Below, piece after piece: positions 32,101 through 34,072 of a DNA stretch of 34,072 nt. Both the position numbers and the translations under genes were made by a program. Position 1 is the first letter of the stretch; each line of letters starts with the position of its first letter. Below the pieces are notes generated by a model that was given only the letters and a program-made list of their open reading frames with translations, did no database searches and had not been told where the DNA came from. Source of the stretch: Fidelibacterota bacterium. GTDB taxonomy: Bacteria; Fidelibacterota; Marinisomatia; Marinisomatales; TCS56. The DNA is taken from positions 1 through 34,072 of the forward strand of contig JABMQW010000072.1 in NCBI GenBank assembly GCA_013203115.1, read 5' to 3'.

Positions 32101-32803
32101 GCTGTTCGTTGATACTGACAGTTCCAACCATGCTGCTGCCGCGGCTTTGAATACACCGCCGTCGGCGCCATCCCTGGCAGTACCGCCGGACAACTTCACG
32201 GTTGCAGTTAATAATCTGACCGGTGCCGCCAGTTTTGCCTGGGCTCCATCAGTAGAAACGGATATTGGTCAATCAGTTACTTATGATTTCGAATTGATCC
32301 TCGGTACTTATACCTGGGCCATCAACACTGAAATCACCACTGTATCAATACCCTATGCGGAACTGTATACGGAAATATTCGACAACCAGGGTGTCCAGTC
32401 TCTGACCGGTACCTGGAATGTCTTGGCTACAGATGGCTTGGATGATACACCAGCCGCTAATGGCCCAAGGAATATTACTGTAGATGTTACCGCCGTCGGC
32501 GTGGATGAAGGTCCTGCGATTCCGGATGTGTTCGCCCTGCATCAGAACTATCCGAATCCGTTTAACCCCAACACGACGATTGCTTACGATGTTCCGGAAG
32601 TAAGCCATGTACGGATCGATATCTATAACCTGTTAGGTCAGAAGATTCGCACCCTTATTAACGGTGAACATGCCCCGGCTTACTATCATGCCAGGTGGGA
32701 TGGTACCACCGACGCCGGTGCAATCGTTGCCTCAGGTATGTATATCTACCGCATTGATGCCGGTAAGTTCTCAGCTATACATAAACTGGTAATCATGAAA
32801 TAA
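26129..32803 (+). CDS. Giant multidomain secreted protein with T9SS type A-like C-terminal sorting domain
   Basis: Signal peptide (MWRKLTVILVVSCLTFGFA); MAM/jelly-roll-like modules; two Ig-like 'choice-of-anchor' modules; lamin-tail-like segment (LFFSEFIEGGSYNKAFEIYNG); pre-peptidase-like segment (DFYESNDNLTDAFPV...DDVDYFTFEAD); CarboxypepD_reg-like; FN3-like; C-terminus FALHQNYPNPFNPNTTIAYDVPE...GMYIYRIDAGKFSAIHKLVIMK. Confidence 0.9.
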   Translation: MWRKLTVILVVSCLTFGFALDNQTQVISEDNTEVGLLKAKLESGADLTAQDKIAIEELGLLETTVAAGPYTFSVSRTTYLTEDFETWPPTSWTLDPATGTGAWLQDSGDDYGPGSAQEGTYCAFFNDFDYSSGTTGTMTSPAIDLSSATAPRLAFYYYDSGGSDVVIVKGSTDGTTFTDLHTTPSTVTPWTQTVVDLSAYVGNSTVYIQFYGSSVWGTSNPHIDNFSVEEAPTDPIISVSSDSLGFGMVPPGMAVDLILTITNVGGDTLNITDIASDEAAFTVDVTTGVVEVDSSLDVTVTFTSSTPVRTDFAGTLTITSDAASSPDEVLLGGDAAPTSGGPDTFGYEWANSYDAAGPTYAWIDTTGALNRVIQGDDMRGEVTLPFDFYYYGAWYNNFWLTSNGWAGFGDDPGTSSYINYTIPSTSGVENMVAAFWDDLKTGPSYHGDIYTKVVGTEPNRQFVVIWQDVYRSYSAIDDWVTFEIILEEGTNNITLQYYDVSFGNATYDGGLSATVGIENADGDDGSLYQYLGDPQLVYDGLAIEFVAPPPPVLPVVDLSDDVIDFGGIHLGHPADFVLSVSNVGGADLNVSDVTSSNAVFTVDVTSGVVAVGADLDVTITFDPTAEVADTANLIITSDAASSPDTVVCYGLGLPAIPADYFMTGFEPDGSLPEGWTSENQNAASFRHHSGAYSRYFSAWGSPPQYMMSQRLDLSTGTHNVYFWWNETGLLNDDSCVVEMSVDGGLWTEVGVVGGGDNEAWTFETLSLGTPESDDVFVRWTYHQGTGTNNSYYLDDIAVPPVYVPPMSLFFSEFIEGGSYNKAFEIYNGMGADVDLANYLVLGNYNGNPFNDTLRFPVGTILADGDVYVVANDLADAAIIAVADSIIENPYTTGTSYIASFNGDDVRGLFHIVGTDTTLIDLFGLHDLVDPGSGWDVAGVPAATKDHTLVRKADVIIGNIDWMASAGTNADDSEWIVMPKDHLRALGSHPDIDFYESNDNLTDAFPVVSGVLYENMAIDPVDDVDYFTFEADFREIISIDMYVLDYSLLDGAIAILDSNGVELEYADVGSPYSGGDEYLYDFDAPYTGTYYILLGYWADVRASTGAYALELTIDPAPPAGAVEGTVTDLATTLPMIGVSVEVTTIDGDFIALDSTDADGYYLVEYLPEGFNEIGFYATGFHAAGFGISIVADDTIEQNITLVPDTMTQSLIYYTGFETTDDSGSVGALAGDNYFAVVDTFFAPIDTVLPADGDQMLAFPEQDSLTYQSNDAAYWMAGSAIGLASRDEGSLLLQVDAFIDVENNWDFFYLAVLLDNGYFYIDEDAAMTGYSDGWVTVTADFSWVLNSGSAYFVPMIYFEADGSVVSGWGGAFDNLMAIYDDFYNAPVADLEVTHYEADATLTWAAPATRGTVSYDLQRVNFENPFEVDDNEGVAVATKGPRPKEKVTMTYEYSNPSRDLVGYKVYRQDAPFALDGPAFLDVTTDLTYTDATVVDGNYYDFAVTTVYDEGESKETIVSTKIGAITQVDPFAEDFEGLSGALPTGWEAFTTQSDGISWTVGDSAAADSAFGIGVSYPVPGHTDFAFIEDGRGDGEPFEALLISPFIDASNMYSAVVSFSGYEQGYADFGNTWTQLMVRVDMSEWHIITDFSYDHNAGWVDYMGDLAEKVAGEEYVQFAFYYWHQGLNSGGGNGIAVDDFDLFGIAGPTNLTATGAQGQIELSWSEPTSRTAAAFDEMQLKLVTDEEMENRSIDGLAPELVTNRDVCYSNWLPSTWLTAFTGPDSGWSAPTFVSLYEFPVGPMTLEKAIAHGYYNTGDGLAMRALISVCIADTLGDSFDTLAIDTLDFVVDPTYANHWDAELDLVGLTYEATDSTYLKVTWEPLDYGVITLWGDVQLWVPAIRMDDPNDDYWSGLCGYDSSGVFEPAERDWFIEICGTPTPPALRFNVYRDDLLLNAEPLEELTYMDEDVIVLEEHEYFVTGFVPIIPASDNAGLMLFVDTDSSNHAAAAALNTPPSAPSLAVPPDNFTVAVNNLTGAASFAWAPSVETDIGQSVTYDFELILGTYTWAINTEITTVSIPYAELYTEIFDNQGVQSLTGTWNVLATDGLDDTPAANGPRNITVDVTAVGVDEGPAIPDVFALHQNYPNPFNPNTTIAYDVPEVSHVRIDIYNLLGQKIRTLINGEHAPAYYHARWDGTTDAGAIVASGMYIYRIDAGKFSAIHKLVIMK

Positions 32804-32832
32804 ACACAGCTTAACTAAGCTGGATTCTTGCA

Positions 32833-32860
32833 GAAAGGGGCGCTTTGGCGCCCCTTTCTT
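32833..32860 (+). terminator. Rho-independent terminator downstream of the giant gene
   Basis: GAAAGGGGCGC-TTTG-GCGCCCCTTTC, 11-bp perfect stem, followed by TT. Confidence 0.85.
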
Positions 32861-32893
32861 ATTAGGGGAAAACCGGTTGGTTTTATTAAATTC

Positions 32894-32923
32894 TTGACAC
32901 AAGCAACGATATAGCCGTACAAT
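32894..32923 (+). promoter_or_regulatory. Sigma70-like promoter for ssb
   Basis: TTGACA 32894-32899, 18-bp spacer, TACAAT 32918-32923. Confidence 0.6.
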
Positions 32924-32986
32924 TACACGGAACGATTCTGTATTAATCAGTATCTAATCTGTAAATAAAGTAATAAGGAGAGAATC

Positions 32987-33388
32987 ATGCAAAGAGGAAG
33001 TGTAAATAAAGTCATTCTGGTTGGGCATTTGGGCGGTGTACCCGAAAGCCGCTATACACCATCAGGCAGCGCCGTAACGAATATTACTATGGCTACCAAT
33101 GAGTCATGGCGCAAAAGTGACGGTGAAACCGAAGAGCATACCGAGTGGCATCGTTGTGTATTGTGGGGTAAACTGGCTGAGCGAGCAAAAGAGTTTTTAA
33201 AGAAAGGTCAACAGATTTATTTGGAAGGCCGCCTCAGAACGCGCAATTGGGAAGACAAAGATGGAGTTAAGCGCTATACAACAGAAGTCATTGCCGATAA
33301 TTTTACAATGCTGGGGCGTAAAGGCGTCGAAGACCAGGCTGATAGTAAAACACCGCCGGACAATGATGATGATGATCTACCCTTTTAA
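32987..33388 (+). CDS. ssb: Single-stranded DNA-binding protein
   Basis: [75 protein letters not shown], acidic DDDDLPF tail; RBS AAGGAGAG. Confidence 0.98.
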   Translation: MQRGSVNKVILVGHLGGVPESRYTPSGSAVTNITMATNESWRKSDGETEEHTEWHRCVLWGKLAERAKEFLKKGQQIYLEGRLRTRNWEDKDGVKRYTTEVIADNFTMLGRKGVEDQADSKTPPDNDDDDLPF

Positions 33389-33504
33389 TCCGCCTTTGTT
33401 CCGATGAATCGGAGCTACAGCAGACGAGAAGGGTTGGTTAAATTAACCGCTGCTTGCGACGGAACAATGGGTCCAGGGCTACCCTGGGGTTCATACCCTT
33501 TGAT
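33383..33504 (+). repeat. Dispersed intergenic repeat, copy B
   Basis: Begins at the ssb stop codon; contains hairpins TCCGATGAATCGGA, GGTTAAATTAACC and CCAGGGCTACCCTGG. Confidence 0.85.
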
Positions 33505-33526
33505 TTAAATAAAGTCATGGTATCTG

Positions 33527-33559
33527 AAGCAGGGAGCGGTAATGCTCCCTGCTTTTTTT
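33527..33559 (+). terminator. Rho-independent terminator downstream of ssb and repeat B
   Basis: AAGCAGGGAGC-GGTAAT-GCTCCCTGCTT followed by a T tract. Confidence 0.88.
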
Positions 33560-33708
33560 ATATTAATCAGAGAAATCAGTAAAGTGGCACACATCACTCT
33601 AAAAGGTATCGTGTGTCAATTACCCTTTTATTTTAATAATAACAGTGGTATCTTTGCCTGGTTTTTAGTTTGTGCGGTGCAAGCCGCAACACAATTCAAG
33701 GAGCGATA

Positions 33709-34072
33709 ATGAAGAGCGTCATTAAAATTTTTTCCAGCCTGGTATTAACAACAACACTGTTTTGCCAGACATTTGTGGCCGATGGACAATTCAATCAGTT
33801 TGTTACCTATTATTTAACATCGGTGGACCTGGAAACGGGCGAAACCGACTTTCAGTTATTTTATTATAACTTAAGTTGTCCGGACTGTCCTACGGATGCC
33901 ACCGGCCGTTATACCACCCCAATTGAGGTATCGATAGACTTCTCGATCTATATCCAGTCACCGGCCCTGGGTCTCGATGAGGAAATTGCCCATCTTTCAA
34001 CCCGGGAACCGTTTTTAATGTATGCTCCAGTCAATCTGGACAACCGTGATTTTAACATCGATGCCTTGGAAA
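33709..34072 (+). CDS. Secreted protein of unknown function, 5' part only (runs off the window)
   Basis: RBS AAGGAGCG; MKSVIKIFSSLVLTTTLFCQTFVADGQFNQFVTYYLTSVDLETGETDFQLFYYNLSCPDCPTDATGRY..., open to the window end. Confidence 0.75.
   Translation, partial: MKSVIKIFSSLVLTTTLFCQTFVADGQFNQFVTYYLTSVDLETGETDFQLFYYNLSCPDCPTDATGRYTTPIEVSIDFSIYIQSPALGLDEEIAHLSTREPFLMYAPVNLDNRDFNIDALE

Noticed and set aside
32918-32933. ssb promoter dyad considered as a second LexA operator
   Set aside because: CCGTACAATTACACGG does not share the GTAC-N7-GTAC spacing of the lexA dyad; kept only as a weak separate observation.

Overview
The window looks like an origin-proximal chromosomal segment from an FCB-group bacterium. 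The affiliation is inferred, mainly from a T9SS-type C-terminal domain ('QNYPNPFNPNTTI') on a 2224-aa secreted protein; Marinimicrobia-like is a guess. A near-continuous minus-strand block carries yidD-yidC-mnmE-mnmG-mfd-PpiC/SurA-like foldases-dnaN-recF-DUF721(dciA)-gyrB-gyrA-yggS. It is followed by a diverged PNP-like gene, two HU-like genes and a DUF192 lipoprotein. On the plus strand are psuG, a thioesterase, arfB, dnaA, lexA, the giant secreted protein, ssb and the start of another secreted protein. The items most worth follow-up are: (1) an overlapping gene pair encoding a soluble HU-like protein and a single-pass membrane protein with an N-terminal HU-like domain and a C-terminal LysM domain, a candidate nucleoid-to-cell-wall tether; (2) two parS-like palindromes, one forming codons 2-6 of mfd and one just upstream of mnmG, with no parA/parB in the window; (3) DnaA-box clusters both at the dnaA start codon and in an AT-rich gap upstream of dnaN; (4) no room for rnpA between rpmH and yidD; (5) a roughly 120-bp dispersed repeat abutting two stop codons, whose inner 18-bp hairpin is flipped relative to its flanks; (6) a 21-bp dyad directly abutting the lexA ATG. 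No rRNA, tRNA, CRISPR array or transposase gene was recognised.
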